Shown here: one piece after another, positions 37,701 to 50,200 of the stretch
How the letters are laid out: each line of letters opens with the position of its first letter
How positions within the stretch are numbered: the first letter of the stretch is position 1
DNA from: Chamaecrista fasciculata
Taxonomy: Eukaryota; Streptophyta; Magnoliopsida; Fabales; Fabaceae
Assembly: GCA_003254925.1 (NCBI GenBank)
Contig: QANZ01003464.1
Coordinates: 73,751-137,750, forward strand
Direction of reading: 5' to 3'
DNA length: 64,000 nt
Notes under the pieces: model-generated
Seen by the model: the letters and a program-made list of their open reading frames with translations, nothing else
Told to the model about the DNA's origin: nothing
The model's database searches: none
Made by a program: the position numbers and the translations under genes

Positions 37701-40700
37701 TAAATAAAGTAAGAGTTTAAGTTGACGGAATAGTGGTATTTCTAATAGCTTAGAAAAATCAATATATAGTGTGAATTGTTGGCTGATATGATCTTTTGTC
37801 TACTATGATACTTTTAAGCTATACTGTATATGATATTCTTATAAAGTGAGCAGTTTCACTTATAATCTGCTTAAACTTGTGTGCTTCAATGAGTAAATAT
37901 ATAAAGTTTTCCTTCTCACGTTGCCTTCAATGTCTTATGTCAGATTCCAGTTGTTTACATATAAATAGCGGTGGAAAGGATGTAAAAGTAAAAGAAGATA
38001 AAGGAGACAACATTTATTTAGGGGATGGAAATGTTAACGGTGGTGCAGCAACATATTACTATAGCAACAATGATCATTGGGGGTTCTGTAGCACTGGAGA
38101 CTTCATGGATGATTATGACTCCCAGAACATACGTTACACTGTATTTCTTACTTCTTCAAATATGCCTGACATATACACAACAGCACGCATATCTCCACTT
38201 TCTCTTACTTATTTCCATAATTGCATGGAAAATGGAAATTACACTGTAATGCTCCACTTTGCTGAAATAGAATTTACAAATGATGATACATATGGAAACC
38301 TTGGGAAGCGCATATTTGATATATATATTCAGGTAATTAGTCAGACTGATGATTTAAATTTGATTTTCGGATGAGGATTTAACAATATGATTTTGTCTTA
38401 GGAACGATTAATTTGGAAGAATTTTAATATTGAGAGTGCGACAAATGTTGCTCAAAAGCCACTGGTACTGCCAATATACAATGTCAGTGTCACGGATAAT
38501 GTCTTGGAGATTCGGTTCCATTGGGCTGGAAAAGGAACAACTAGAATTCCTGATATGGGAGTTTATGGTCCCCTTGTATCTGCATTGTCTGTGGTTTCTG
38601 GTAAGTTATTTTGATAAATTCTCCTTTTGGTTGTTTTTTGGGCATTACTGTCATCCTTTCCATTTGACACAAGCTGCATATTATAGTAAAAAAGTGGTTT
38701 GGGTAACTGCTTTTTGGTACATTTCACATGCTTCATTTGTGCCTAGCCTCTAGTGGCTTTCTGAGTCTCATTAGAAACATTTACTTGGTCAGTTTAATGT
38801 GGCAGCAGTAATCCTTTTTTGCCTTCTCAGACCTCAATATTGACAGCTTCTTAGTGTGTTGTTGCGGAAGGCAATTAGAGAAGTCATTATAAGGTTTTGA
38901 TCTGTCTTTATGGTAGCTGATTCTCTAGACAGGAGCTAACTTGTGATCTTGTTTATTTGGACTGCTTTGCTACACACCTCTATTTATTTACTTTCTTTGG
39001 TTTTAGTTTTCCTCCTCCATGTTGTTAGTAACATAATAGTCATTTGGTTTGAATTTTTCATTTTTATCTTCTTACATGTGTTGATAAACCTTTCTCTCTT
39101 TTGATAAAGTTTTGACCTCAGTATGCTACAGATGTTGTATAGATTATAATTATATTTACAAGATCAAGAAACCTTGTTTGATTCATAATTTTCATATGAC
39201 GTCTAAATCAGTATGATGTCTTTCTATGTTATGGCCAGATTCTATACCTTGCCCAAATGGTGAAAAGAAGAGTGCAGTTAATAAGATCATTGCAATAGGA
39301 GCTGCTGCTCTATCCTTAGTTCTTCTTACTGCTGCAGGAATCATTTGGTGGAAAGGCTGTTTCAGAGGAAAACTCGAAAGGAAAAAAGGTACTCCCATCT
39401 ATCATTTGCAAAGGCTGCATTTTATAAAGTTTCCATTGGGAGTGAAACAAAGTTTGAACTAGCAACTACCTTATTTTTATCTGGGTGATTATTTTATATT
39501 TAACTGATAGGGAATTATTTTCGTCAAAATTGTCTTATTTAAAATGCTACCCATGCATATATTAGCTCTGGAGTGGTACAAGTGCATACGATATGCACAT
39601 TTTGGTCAGTATTCTATCCAAAAATTATGTTGAGGAGGAGGGGACAAACTAGAAAGACATTACTAATATCATGAAGATTTGGTTTGATTGGATAAGAGCT
39701 CTTACTCTATGTTTGGACAAGGTAAAATTAGGAGGGAAAGTAATTTTTTGCGGTATTTGAATTACTTTTATAATTTTGATATGTTTGAAAGAACAATTAC
39801 CTCTAAAAATTACTTTTCCTCCTAAATTTACCTTATCCAAACACACTATAGGGACCATAGGCTCATATTCCAGCAGCTACAGATTGCAATCTCTTGGTGA
39901 TTATGTGGAATAATTTATTTACTCAGTTTTTTCTCTCTTGGATTCCATGGAACCAGATATTCAGACTGGAACTTTCAGCTTCAAACAGATGAAAGCTGCC
40001 ACTGATGACTTCTCTTACGCTAACAAAATTGGGGAAGGTGGTTTTGGTCCTGTATACAAGGTATTCTACCTAACTTTCTATCATCAAGTTTCATGTAAGT
40101 GAAAACTTGTTTATGTCTGGGATGTTGATTTGATGGATTAAAATTCAGGGTCAATTGCCAGATGGTACTGTTGTAGCAGTCAAGCAATTATCATCAATGT
40201 CACGGCAGGGATCTCGTGAATTTCTAAACGAAATTGGCCTAATATCTTGTTTGCAACATCCTAACCTTGTGAAACTTTATGGTTCCTGCACTGAAGATGA
40301 TCAACTACTATTGGTATATGAGTACATGGAAAATAATAACCTTGCTCGTGCTTTATTTGGTGAGTCATCACTTGGCCATGAATTCCTCTAAAGTTTTGAC
40401 TCACAAAAGTGTAATTCCATTTCTGGAATATCAGAGGGGAGAGAGGATGGTGTAATTATTGTTTGCTTCAAATAAGCTGTATCTTCTAATGATATTTTTA
40501 TAGACACAGAAAACAATCAGCTTAAACTGGATTGGCCCACAAGACTTAGGATCTGCATTGGCATAGCAAAAGGTCTAGCTTTTCTCCACGAAGAATCAAC
40601 ACTCAAGATTGTGCACAGAGATATCAAGGCTACTAATGTATTACTTGATGCCAACTTAAACCCTAAGATCTCAGACTTTGGTTTGGCCAAGCTTCATGAA

Positions 40701-41726
40701 GGGGAGAAGACACATATCAGCACCCGAGTTGCTGGGACTATGTAAGTTGCTACTGTAATTATACAATCTGATTGATAATTGATGCTTGAATTACTAGTTA
40801 TCAAGGTTTTTCATTTTTTCCCCTTTTGCAGAGGTTATATGGCACCAGAATATGCACTATGGGGTCATCTAACGTACAAGGCAGATGTTTACAGTTTTGG
40901 AGTTCTGGCCTTAGAAATTGTAACTGGGAAGAGGAATAATAATTATACGCCTAGTGATAGCTCCGTTTGTCTTCTGGATTGGGTATGTTACTGTTAAAAA
41001 TTACAAAAACCATTCATGAGTTTTAAATAATTTTTGACATGGTATTAAAGCATCTACCACCGTGGTCAATAATTCAAATCTTTCTATCGCACATCTGAAA
41101 GAGCATTTTGTAAATCATAATAATTATATATTACTTAATCATTTTCAGCTAACTACTTGAAATTTTCAATTTGAAATGGTTTTTGACAGTTACAGGTTCT
41201 AGGCGAGTTTGTCTAGCATATATAAATCCATCAATCTTCCCTTATTGAAACTAAAAGTTATTTTGTTACTTTTAGTTGCTTATAGAAGAAACAATACTTC
41301 ATATTTCAGGCTTGTCAATTGCAACAAACTAGAAACTTGATGGAACTGGTTGATGAAAGGATGAATTCAAAGGTCAATGAAAGGGAAGCAGAAAAAGTGA
41401 TAAAAGTAGCTCTCCTCTGCACAAATGCATCTCCATCACTGAGGCCTACAATGTCTGAAGTTGTAAATATGCTTGAAGGACAAATGGATATTCCAGATGT
41501 AAGCCAAGATCCAAGTACTCATAATGAAGATTTGAGATTTAAAGCCTTGAGAGACCTTGGTCAATATTGGTCAAGACAGAGTTTGGATGAAACCCAGAGC
41601 CAATCTTCAGTGACTGTTCGTACCTTTAGCTTAGAATCTGGCAATATTTCCACAAGTTATTCTGCGGATCATAAGTTAGATAGCATCGGCGACATTTCAC
41701 TTTCGAAGACAAGTGAAACAATCTGA
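31749..41726 (+). CDS. LRR-malectin receptor-like kinase (LRR-VIII-2 family)
   Basis: Twenty-four exons with phase-consistent GT-AG borders give 1,021 aa: 31749-31845, 33122-33296, 33523-33594, 33762-33830, 33938-34009, 34189-34260, 34387-34458, 34551-34622, 34739-34810, 34920-34991, 35107-35178, 36227-36295, 36576-36641, 37169-37231, 37337-37384, 37465-37508, 37944-38332, 38402-38600, 39239-39388, 39957-40060, 40149-40359, 40504-40741, 40832-40982, 41310-41726. Signal peptide about 1-26; LRRs about 90-375; malectin domain about 405-595; transmembrane helix about 612-635; kinase about 655-930 with [13 protein letters not shown] (K695), HRD (791-793), DFG (811-813) and MAPEYAL, so an active RD kinase is expected. 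It is a plasma-membrane sensor of extracellular or wall-derived signals; the ligand is unknown. Resembles RKF1/At1g29750 and At1g53430. The C-terminal 100 residues are Ser/Thr-rich. Confidence 0.94.
32355..32425 (-). mobile_element. SINE fragment in kinase intron 1 (tentative)
   Basis: On the minus strand it reads agcttaactctcatttacc, then a box B-like ggattcaagatcc, then aggtagactaacgcc, a pattern seen in tRNA-derived plant SINEs. Ends and target duplication not resolved. Confidence 0.3.
35495..35660. repeat. Two-copy tandem repeat, unit about 79 bp
   Basis: 'tatcaccaa.g.gctagtgttctaataaca' occurs from 35511 and again from 35590, each followed by aagatat/tagatat and tttttaaaggg. It lies in the largest LRR intron (35179-36226) of the receptor kinase. 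Confidence 0.7.
39688..39855. mobile_element. Small MITE in kinase intron 19
   Basis: Left ctatgtttggacaaggtaaa and right (complement) gtgtgtttggataaggtaaa are inverted and continue as aggagg(g/a)aaagtaattttt on both sides. GTTTGGA-type ends suggest a Tourist-like element. No clear target duplication. Confidence 0.6.
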
Positions 41727-42142
41727 TGATGGTTCCATTAGCAGATAGCAAAATGGCCGATAAAGCTCTCTATTGAGTCAGCACTTTTGACTTTTGACCT
41801 TGCATAGCATAACCATTCTAAACAATTGCACTTCATCATAGGAGCATCAGGAACCTTTTTTTGTGTGTGTGTCTGTTATTGGTCACTTCCTTCAGAGATA
41901 TATGTAGGGGGTATGTATTTTAAGATTTTTGTCGTCTTCCTGCTTCGATGACTTTTTCTTTTCGTTCCCAACTCATTCTTATGTACAGATTGTTGAATAA
42001 ATAATGACTACTGAGTCAGGAAATACTGGTAGATGAAATAGTATGCTCTTCGTTTCTTTTTCTTAACCCCCACCCAAAAAATAAATAAGATGGATCAAAT
42101 TGAAAAACAAAATATATTCGAAATAAAAAAAATAAAGATTTA

Positions 42143-42312
42143 TCTAACATGTGCCCTTAAAGCACATTTTAAGGTTTTTTCTGATTGGTTAGTAGAGGAT
42201 CTCATATCTTGAAATCTACGAAAATTCATTTAAAAGATAATTTTTAATCTTTGAAAACTCACTTGACTAATCAAAATAAACCTTAACATGTGCACTAAGG
42301 GCACATGTTAGA
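42143..42312. mobile_element. Small MITE, family C copy 2
   Basis: tctaacatgtgcccttaaag at the left and its near complement gcactaagggcacatgttaga at the right form inverted ends, with ttaaggtttttt and aaataaaccttaa next inside. Same family as 24683-24869. Located downstream of the receptor kinase. Target duplication unclear. Confidence 0.7.
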
Positions 42313-42699
42313 AGGACAAAAAATAATATAAGCTAATTTGCTAATTCAACAAATCAACTTTCACTGCATCCAACCTAACACTGCTGATTTATGAACCAAT
42401 ATGTACATCTCAATAATCAACAAACTCTTACATTACCTCTGTGCTAACTTTAGTGGTGACTAAAAGCCAACTCAGCGAAGCATTAGAAGTTCCCAGGAAA
42501 CAAGGAGGTAATTATTCTCCTTGACCTTTTGAAAAGTATTCGTGACTCAAGTAAAAAGTAAAGCAAATGTCCAATAAATTCCAAGTCCTTAGCGCACAAG
42601 TCTTCAACAGTGAAGGTATTGGGAAAAGCTGAAACACTTCTGAAGGACTCTTTTAGCATTGTCACCTATAGGTAGCTACTAGTTCCTATCAAAAGATTT

Positions 42700-42859
42700 T
42701 GTTGGGAAGATATGTATTAATTAGGATATCTGAGGGATTAATTGTATCATTATATTTATTTCATTTTACTTTTTATTTCTTAGAATAAGTTTCAATTTTC
42801 AGTTCTAGTATAAATACCCCTAACTGTTTACTAATAACACAGAATTTTCCCATTTTACA
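42700..42859 (+). mobile_element. Short solo LTR inside promoter copy A
   Basis: Starts TGTTGGGAAG and ends CATTTTACA, the TG...CA borders of an LTR. Contains tataaataccc near 42812. Flanks gattt (42695-42699) and ggttc (42860-42864) each differ by one base from gattc, the uninterrupted sequence in promoter copy B, which gives the pre-insertion state. At 160 bp it is TRIM-sized. Confidence 0.7.
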
Positions 42860-43172
42860 GGTTCTTAATCAGTAATATCATCAACCTTGTACTCTCTTTC
42901 CCCTTCACTCTTCAGTCTCTGTACATTGAGGATAAAATTGACAATAAAAACATATTAGGAATAACATTAAAAATTAATATAAAATTTAAAGAAAACATGC
43001 TTTTGTCTTTAAAAAAAAGGTAAAGCAAATGTCCAATAAATTCCAAGTCCTTAGTGGTTAGTGCACAAGTCTCCAACAATGAAGGTACTGGGAAAAGGTG
43101 AATCACCTCAACTCCTTCGCATACAAGGCTTTAGCAGAATAGCTGTGTCAGCTATAGGTAGCTACTAGTTCC

Positions 43173-43179
43173 TATAAAA
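43173..43179 (+). promoter_or_regulatory. TATA box of the DRP4C-like gene
   Basis: tataaaa lies 137 bp upstream of the ATG and is followed at about 30 bp by tatcatcgacc, a plausible start region. The leader contains repeated tcttcaatcttcactcttca. Confidence 0.6.
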
Positions 43180-43309
43180 GATTCTTTATCAGTATCATCG
43201 ACCTTGTACTCCCTTTCCCCTTCACTCCTCCATATTATCATAGTCTTCACTCTTCAATCTTCAATCTTCACTCTTCACCCTCTTCTCTTCCCTTGTCTTC
43301 TCTGTAGAA

Positions 43310-45307
43310 ATGGCAGCATCACTACAGATCACCCATGTCACTGCTCCCCCCAACGGCCCTCTTGTTCAACTTCACCAAGCTGTTCCACTCAATGTTGCAC
43401 CCATTGCATCCTCTTACAACGAGTGCATTCGCCCAGTTCTTGATGCTATTGAGAACCTCAGGCGCCTCAACATTACCAAGGAAGGTGTTCATCTTCCCAC
43501 CATTGTTGTTGTGGGTGATCAATCCTCTGGAAAGTCCAGTGTCCTGGAGTCTCTTGCCGGAATCAGCTTGCCCCGTGGGCAAGGCATCTGCACAAGGGTC
43601 CCCTTAGTCATGAGGCTCCAAGATCATCCTCTTCCAAACCCAGAGCTGGTCTTGGAATACAATGGCAAATCTGTGTCAACAGATGAAGAAAGTATCTCTA
43701 ATGACATCAAATCCGCTACAGATGAGCTTGCAGGAAGTGGAAAAGGCATATCTAAGGCAAGGTTAACTTTGCTGGTGAAGAAGAATGGTGTTCCTGATCT
43801 GACCATGGTGGATCTCCCTGGTATTACAAGGGTGGCTGTTCATGGTCAGCCTGAGGATATCTATGACCAGATTAAGGACATCATTATGGAGTATATTAGC
43901 CCAGAAGAAAGTATTATTCTAAATGTGTTGTCTGCTACTGTTGATTTTCCTACCTGTGAATCCATTAGGATGTCACAGAGTGTGGACAAAACTGGGGAGA
44001 GGACTCTGGCTGTGGTCACAAAGGCTGACATGGCCCCACAAGGTCTGCTAGAGAAGGTTACTGCTAATGATGTCAATATTGGTCTTGGCTATGTTTGTGT
44101 GAGGAATCGCATTGGAGATGAGTCCTATGAAGAAGCTCGAATGGAGGAAGCTAGACTCTTTAGGACCCACCCACTTCTATCCAAAATAGATGCATCAATT
44201 GTGGGTGTTCCAGTTTTGGCACAGAAGCTGGTTAAACTTCAAGCAATTAGTATATCCAAAACTCTGCCAGAGATTTTCAAGAAAATTAATGACAGGCTCA
44301 GTTCTTGCCTATCCGAGCTAGAAAGTCTGCCCAAGACCCTGCATTCAGTAGCTGAGGCCATGAGTTCTTTGATGCATAATATTGGATTGGCAAAAGAATC
44401 ACTGAGGAAAATCCTTCTGCGAGGAGAATTTGATGAGTACCCAGATGAGAAGAACATGCATTGTACTGCTCGCCTTGTTGATATGCTCAATCAGTACTCA
44501 AATGATCTCCACAAGTGTCCTGATAGTGATCCCACCAACACCAAGAACTTTTTGGTGGAGGAATTGAAGGTGCTTGAGGAAACCAAACGCATTGGACTCC
44601 CAAACTTCATGCCTCGCACTGCTTTTCTCACTGTCTTGCGCAGTAAAGTGAAGGCGATCTCAAGCATCCCAATTGGGTTTGTTGACATGGTATGGGACTA
44701 TCTTGAAGGTGTGGTGCTTGCTGTTCTGATGCGTCATTCCGAACACTACGACCTCCTTCAGAAGTCCACTCGGCGAGCATGCCGGAGTCTTATTGCTAAG
44801 ATGAGAGAGCATTCTGTCAAACATGTGATGGGCATTGTGGAAATGGAGAAGCTGACTGATTATACTTGTAATCCTGAGTACACCACTGAATACAATCGGC
44901 TAATGGCTCAGAAAAATGCCTTGTTGCAAGGTAAACAATATGGTCATCATCAGGTGAGTCTCCAAGATATTGGGGTGGTTGAAATTGGTCATCTGAGGCA
45001 ATACTCAGTTCTTGAAATCGACCAAGCATTTGACTTGAAGATGAGAACCAGTGCATACTGGAAGATAGTGATGAGAAGGCTCATTGACAATACAGCCTTG
45101 CATCTTCAGTTCAGTATTAACAGCCTTGTGAACAAGGATTTGGAGAAGGAGATTGTCAATGATGTATTGGGTCCATATGGGGGTGGTATTGAAAGAATGC
45201 TAGAGGAATCTCCTTCGGTTGCTGGGAAGAGAGAAAAGCTTAGCAGCAGCATCAAGGTACTCAGAGAAAGCAAGGAGGTTCTGGCTAATATAATGGATAG
45301 TTTCTAG
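43310..45307 (+). CDS. Dynamin-related GTPase, DRP4C-like (Mx-like)
   Basis: Intronless, 665 aa. Residues 60-330 form a dynamin GTPase domain with P-loop GDQSSGKS (69-76), switch II DLPG (168-171) and TKAD (237-240). Residues about 330-540 are the middle/stalk region and about 570-660 a GTPase effector domain (YWKIVMRRLIDNTALHLQF). There is no PH or proline-rich domain, as in animal Mx proteins and the plant DRP4 group. Dynamins assemble into rings that use GTP to remodel membranes; the DRP4 role in plants is poorly known. Start: ATG at 43310 after a CT-rich leader. The promoter is duplicated upstream. All G motifs are intact. Confidence 0.92.
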   Translation: MAASLQITHVTAPPNGPLVQLHQAVPLNVAPIASSYNECIRPVLDAIENLRRLNITKEGVHLPTIVVVGDQSSGKSSVLESLAGISLPRGQGICTRVPLVMRLQDHPLPNPELVLEYNGKSVSTDEESISNDIKSATDELAGSGKGISKARLTLLVKKNGVPDLTMVDLPGITRVAVHGQPEDIYDQIKDIIMEYISPEESIILNVLSATVDFPTCESIRMSQSVDKTGERTLAVVTKADMAPQGLLEKVTANDVNIGLGYVCVRNRIGDESYEEARMEEARLFRTHPLLSKIDASIVGVPVLAQKLVKLQAISISKTLPEIFKKINDRLSSCLSELESLPKTLHSVAEAMSSLMHNIGLAKESLRKILLRGEFDEYPDEKNMHCTARLVDMLNQYSNDLHKCPDSDPTNTKNFLVEELKVLEETKRIGLPNFMPRTAFLTVLRSKVKAISSIPIGFVDMVWDYLEGVVLAVLMRHSEHYDLLQKSTRRACRSLIAKMREHSVKHVMGIVEMEKLTDYTCNPEYTTEYNRLMAQKNALLQGKQYGHHQVSLQDIGVVEIGHLRQYSVLEIDQAFDLKMRTSAYWKIVMRRLIDNTALHLQFSINSLVNKDLEKEIVNDVLGPYGGGIERMLEESPSVAGKREKLSSSIKVLRESKEVLANIMDSF

Positions 45308-47284
45308 TTATAGTATTTAGGATTTGGGGTCTGATCGTTGTGATGGTAGTATGTGGCTAGAAGTTAGTATTATTACTTGTAGTAAGGAGTAACAAGGGCT
45401 CATAGACAAGTTCAGTCTCTAGTTATGGTGTTTGGATTTGGAATGTGGTTACTATTATGGTACTATGAAACTAGTGAGTAATATAACTAAGAATGGTTCA
45501 TAGAGAACCTTTATTATAATGTTAATGCTTATGATATTTTGGAAGTAATGAGTTCGAAATGTGTGTGTGTGTGTGTTTTGTCTCTTTTCTATTCTCAGTG
45601 ATGAAACAGAACCCCTGTGTCAAAGTGAGAATATGCAATTGAACAAATAGGGCATCTTCAACAATTTGACCGCAACTAATGAGTTTCATCATTTGAGCAG
45701 GTTAATTGGACACAATACTCATGATTCAGAAAAGGACAATCTGCTACGAGCTGCCATAAACACGTTGAAAGTCCCATTTTTATTCAAATAGAGTTAAATC
45801 GACGAAATGAGCAACGATTTAGGTATAATTTTTGCTGATAAAAGTAAACGATTTTCACAATCATTTCCCGATTCCTCGACCCAACTTCCATAACCCAAAA
45901 GAAACGTAAGAAACAATTCAATGTAAGAGAAAAAAGAAAACAACACATGCTCCAGGCCGAGGGCGATAGATAGTATCATTCACTATTATTGAGGGGGCAA
46001 AAGGTAAGGATTAAAAGTTAAAACAATGTCATTTTATTTTATTTCCAACATTTTTTATAGTTAATATAAATTCAATTTATAAATATCTTTTTTAAAATAC
46101 AATATATATAAATATCTTGATTAAAGAAAAGATATCATTTTAAATTTTATTTTATAAACTAAATTTGAGTGAGGAAATTTAAGAAATTAGAGAGTATAAA
46201 GATGAGAATTTATTTTATTATGCATTCAAATATGATTTGTCTGTGGTCCTTTATCTTTAAGTGAAGACTGAAGAATTCCTGATGAAGAAAATAATCACTG
46301 CTTCTGACTGTAAATTTATCTTTAAGTTTACCAGTTTCATAGCTTAACGGGAAAGTCAAATAAGTGATGCCATTACTAATTTAGTAATTTACTATATCTA
46401 GTCTATAGTATGGAGAAGACTAGAAGAGTATAATCAGGCCAAAAAAAAAAAAGACTAGAAGAGTATAATGTGAGTGCTTTTCTAGTTTTTCTTACTTTTA
46501 TTACTTTTTTGGCCAAATTCCTTACTTTATTTTTAGGCCTGAATAAGACTTCATTAAAAAAGCCCAAAACGCCGGCCCAAAGAAAACCCACAACAAGGTT
46601 CAAGAGCAAAGACGCCCAAAAAACCAACAAAGAATAAAAACCACGTAAAATTACTCTTAATCTTATGTGAAGACCGGATTTAAGATTCGTCTAACATATT
46701 GAATCTGCCAATTGAATTTATATATAAATAACAATTAAGTAAATAAAATATCAAAATAATATTTAAAATGAAAATTTAACTTTACAGTAAAACAAAATCT
46801 TTTATCATAATATGTAACTTTTCTAGAAAAAAAAGTAATTCTGATTTTTCAAGAAAAGAAAAGAAATAGATTAATTAAGGTGTGTGTAATAAATCCCAAA
46901 CAATTAACATTAGTCAACTCGGAATCTTAAAGCTTAAAACTTGAAGGAAGAAAAAAAAGAAAGGGTTAAAGAGAAGGTCAAGTGGTCCCTACAGAATACG
47001 AAAAAAACGCGTTTTGACACATAATTGTGATTGCAGTCAAATGCCTGCCTTTTAGAACGAGAAAGAAAGCACAACACAACACAGCACAACCAAGCTCACC
47101 AACTACGAAGTCCAAGCTACCCAACCCCACCATTCTCATTTCTCCATTCTCCATTCTGAACTCTGAAGAAAAAAAATTACAAATTCAAATCAAAGTATGC
47201 GATTCCCCATCAATCAATCACTGCCCTATTCCTCCTATTCATCTTCCCTTTCTTCCCTTCACTGATTTCGCAGCTCCCATTTCA
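45308..47284. other. Intergenic DNA between DRP4C-like and CAD1-like genes
   Basis: 45308-45600 is probably DRP4C 3' UTR; it contains (GT)8 at 45561-45576. A micro-insert lies at 46418-46469. From about 47000 the sequence looks like CAD1 promoter and leader, C-rich and open. No other gene is seen. Confidence 0.5.
46418..46469. repeat. Micro-insert with 17-bp target duplication
   Basis: gactagaagagtataat at 46418-46434 and 46453-46469, perfect, flanks an 18-nt insert caggcc plus twelve A. This is the clearest case of the group. Confidence 0.8.
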
Positions 47285-50200
47285 ATGGAATACCCTCCGA
47301 CGACGGCGACGAGAACCCCCACCTCCGATTCTCTCGCCGCCACTATTCGCAACTCCATCCAAGCTCTGGGTCGAGGCTTCGATGTTACTTCCGATATTCG
47401 CCTTCTCTACTGCAAAGGGGCTCCTGGCTCCGCCCTCGTTCATCTCGATGAAGACCATACGAAGGATCTCGTTGTCTCCGATGCTCTTGTTATTCCCAAC
47501 GTCTCTGTTGACATTGATGGCTCGCAAGGGAAAAGGGGTGTCAAGAGGACGCCCGTGTGTAGTTTCCACGAGGTGATTGTTTTGATCCCCTTTTTTTTGT
47601 GTGCTTCTAGTCTAGATATTTGATTTCCTGGCTTCGTCTTGCGGTATGAGAAAAAGGGGGGCTTAAAGTGGGAGAATAAGAATTCTGCAAATCTTTCCTT
47701 AAGTGGGTTGGTTTTGTTTAGTGGGTTTTTTTGTTGTTGTTGTTAATTTTTTAATTTTCTTTTTGGTAGTTGGCTTTACATTTCAGTGTCGATTCGTACT
47801 TTTTGTATGCAGTGGAGTGCCTAACTCACTATCTGCAAGTTTCTATTCCTTTCTTCATTTGACCTCTGGATTGGTTTATAACTTTTGTTGATTTTTGAAT
47901 GATTGCACATATACATTATTTGCTCAGAGTGGTTGAAATTATTACAATTTGCCTAATTATCTGATCTATCTCGGTAGACAATTCTTTTTGGGTCCTTCTT
48001 TAATGGTTTAATAATTCTTCTTGTTCGCTGCTATGATGACTTATGTATACTATTTGTTGTACGTGTCAATTATCCTTAAGATTATTCTTAATTTTAGGAA
48101 ACAATCATCTTGGCTTTCGATAAAGTACAATTTAGTGCCAGTAAAGTTGTGCTGAATCTCAAGTTATAGAGAATAGGAATAAAATATTCAAAATGAAATG
48201 TTTTATGCCATTATCACTGAAGCTTTTATGTCTGGAAAATGATGAACCAATAGTAAAATGATATGCATTCTTCTACTCTTGGAAGCTTTATAAGCTCTGG
48301 TACCTTAAATATTTCGAGCTAATTATACTTACTATGGAAGTTCTTCTAGAGATTTTTCAATAGTAATGTTATCTTATTTTCTTTTCAGGCTCAAAATCTA
48401 GGAACGCTTTTAAGTAGATAATAATAAAAGAATGATGTAGCAAAGTCTTCCAAACAATCCAGCATCCGAACTGCATAGGGTGGGCGTGATCGTTTTTACC
48501 TTTCAATTGTGTGTTAAAGATAAAGCAGTTGAGAAGTGAGGGGTTTAGCCAAGAAAAAGAAGTTGATAAGTCAGGGACATGCAATATATCTGACGGGCTA
48601 CTTTAAGACAGTTCCTTTAAGAACCTATGCAATTTTGGTTTTTCCCTATATGCTAGTCACATGCCCCATCAGATAAAGTGTACTTTTAAATCCCAAGTTA
48701 CTTTGAACAGACTAATCGATATCTGATCTAATCTTGCACTGTTGTGGTGAAATTGATGATTTCTGCTGAATATTAGATATAGTTGCTGTTGGCAACTTGG
48801 CATCACTGCACTTATATGTATTATTCAAGTGGACTGTTGAACTGCAATAGTTTTGAAATGGAAGTATTGTCATGTGATCTTTCCACTTACAGGCATATGG
48901 GAAACTAGGAATCCCTGATTCTTGACAATCTTTTCTTTACAACCTATCACTTATAAGTTTTCATTTGAGATAAGTAGATGGACATGATAATAGCCTTCTT
49001 GATGGATTAAGAGTTTATATATTTGAATAGACTCCATTCGTGGTTATAATTATTGATAGGGACTTAGGTAGTATGGGATGCCTAAGTACCAAATCGATTA
49101 GAATGAGATTCTTGGTATCAAAGTCTGGTTGTCGACGGAACAGAGAGGGCTACCTGTAGAGAGTTTTGACCGATAGAAGGCTGGGTGAAGTGTCTTAGAG
49201 TGTAGCCGCCAAGCCGTCGGCTTTCCAGGGTGGTGCTATGATAGGGACTTAGTATTATTGGATGCCTAAGTCCCACATTGAGTAGAATGAGATGTTCGGT
49301 GGAGTACTTAAGTGCTTTGGTTCTCCCCCTTCAACAACTAGCTTTTGAGGTAGGGTTCCCCAAGGTCACTTGGGTCTCTATCAATTATTATGCTTATATC
49401 AAATTAAATTTATTTATGCAGAACCCCTTTAAGTCTTGTTCTATGAAAATTTATTGTCTTAGTTCTGTACATGAATGCATGAAATGTGTTAGTTCTTTTA
49501 CTTCTGTTGCTTTTCTTATACATTAAAATGGATGCCTGTTTCTCTAACGATTGTGAACAACTTTTCCTATCCCTTGAACCATGTTAGTCACCTTATCTAA
49601 TGCTTAATTCTCCAGATGGCAAAGTATTACAATGAGATGTCAGGCATAACTTCACAAATTCCCCTTGGAAGCTTCAATTCGATGTTCAGTTTTACTGGCT
49701 CCTGGATGGTTGATGCTGCAGCCACAAAATCTCTTGCTATGGTTGGATATTTTATTCCGCTCTTCAAAGTTAAATTAACCAAATTAAATTTAGCCTTGCG
49801 TGAAGATATCAAGCGTGCTGTTCCTTACTCTTGGGATCCGGCTGCCTTGGCAAGGTAAACTATGTTCTATTAATAATAAGTTAGTTATTAACTTCTTGTT
49901 TTGGAAAACTCCACAAATTTTGGTTTAACATTTCTTCACACACTGAGAATTTTGTGACTTATTTTGGAAAATTGTATGTACCAAACGCTTCACTTCTAAA
50001 TCTGAAGTTTGCTCAGATTTAAAATCCTGTAGTTCAACTATCGTATTAAATAAAAGTATAACATAATTTTAACATTATCAATGTCACATTTTTTAGGGCT
50101 ATTATTTTGTTATTACCACCCTAGGTTATGGGAGTATGGTCATCTATTTACAAGTTTCTTGTTAAGAAAGTCAGTTTTAATTTAATTGATCTAAAAACTA

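Larger units (their letters stand above)
42553..43250 (+). repeat. Tandem duplication of the DRP4C promoter region
   Basis: Copy A (42553 to about 42918) and copy B (about 43012-43250) share gcaaatgtccaataaattcc, aagtccttag, gcacaagtct, ggtagctactagttccta and accttgtact followed by ccctttccccttcac. Copy B lies next to the gene and keeps a TATA box (tataaaa at 43173); copy A reads tatcaaaag at that place. Copy A is split by a 160-bp LTR. Only copy B is likely to drive transcription. Confidence 0.85.

Noticed and set aside
46403-46630. 75-codon minus-strand frame with a hydrophobic start
   Set aside because: Contains the micro-insert and its duplicated flank, and shows no family resemblance.
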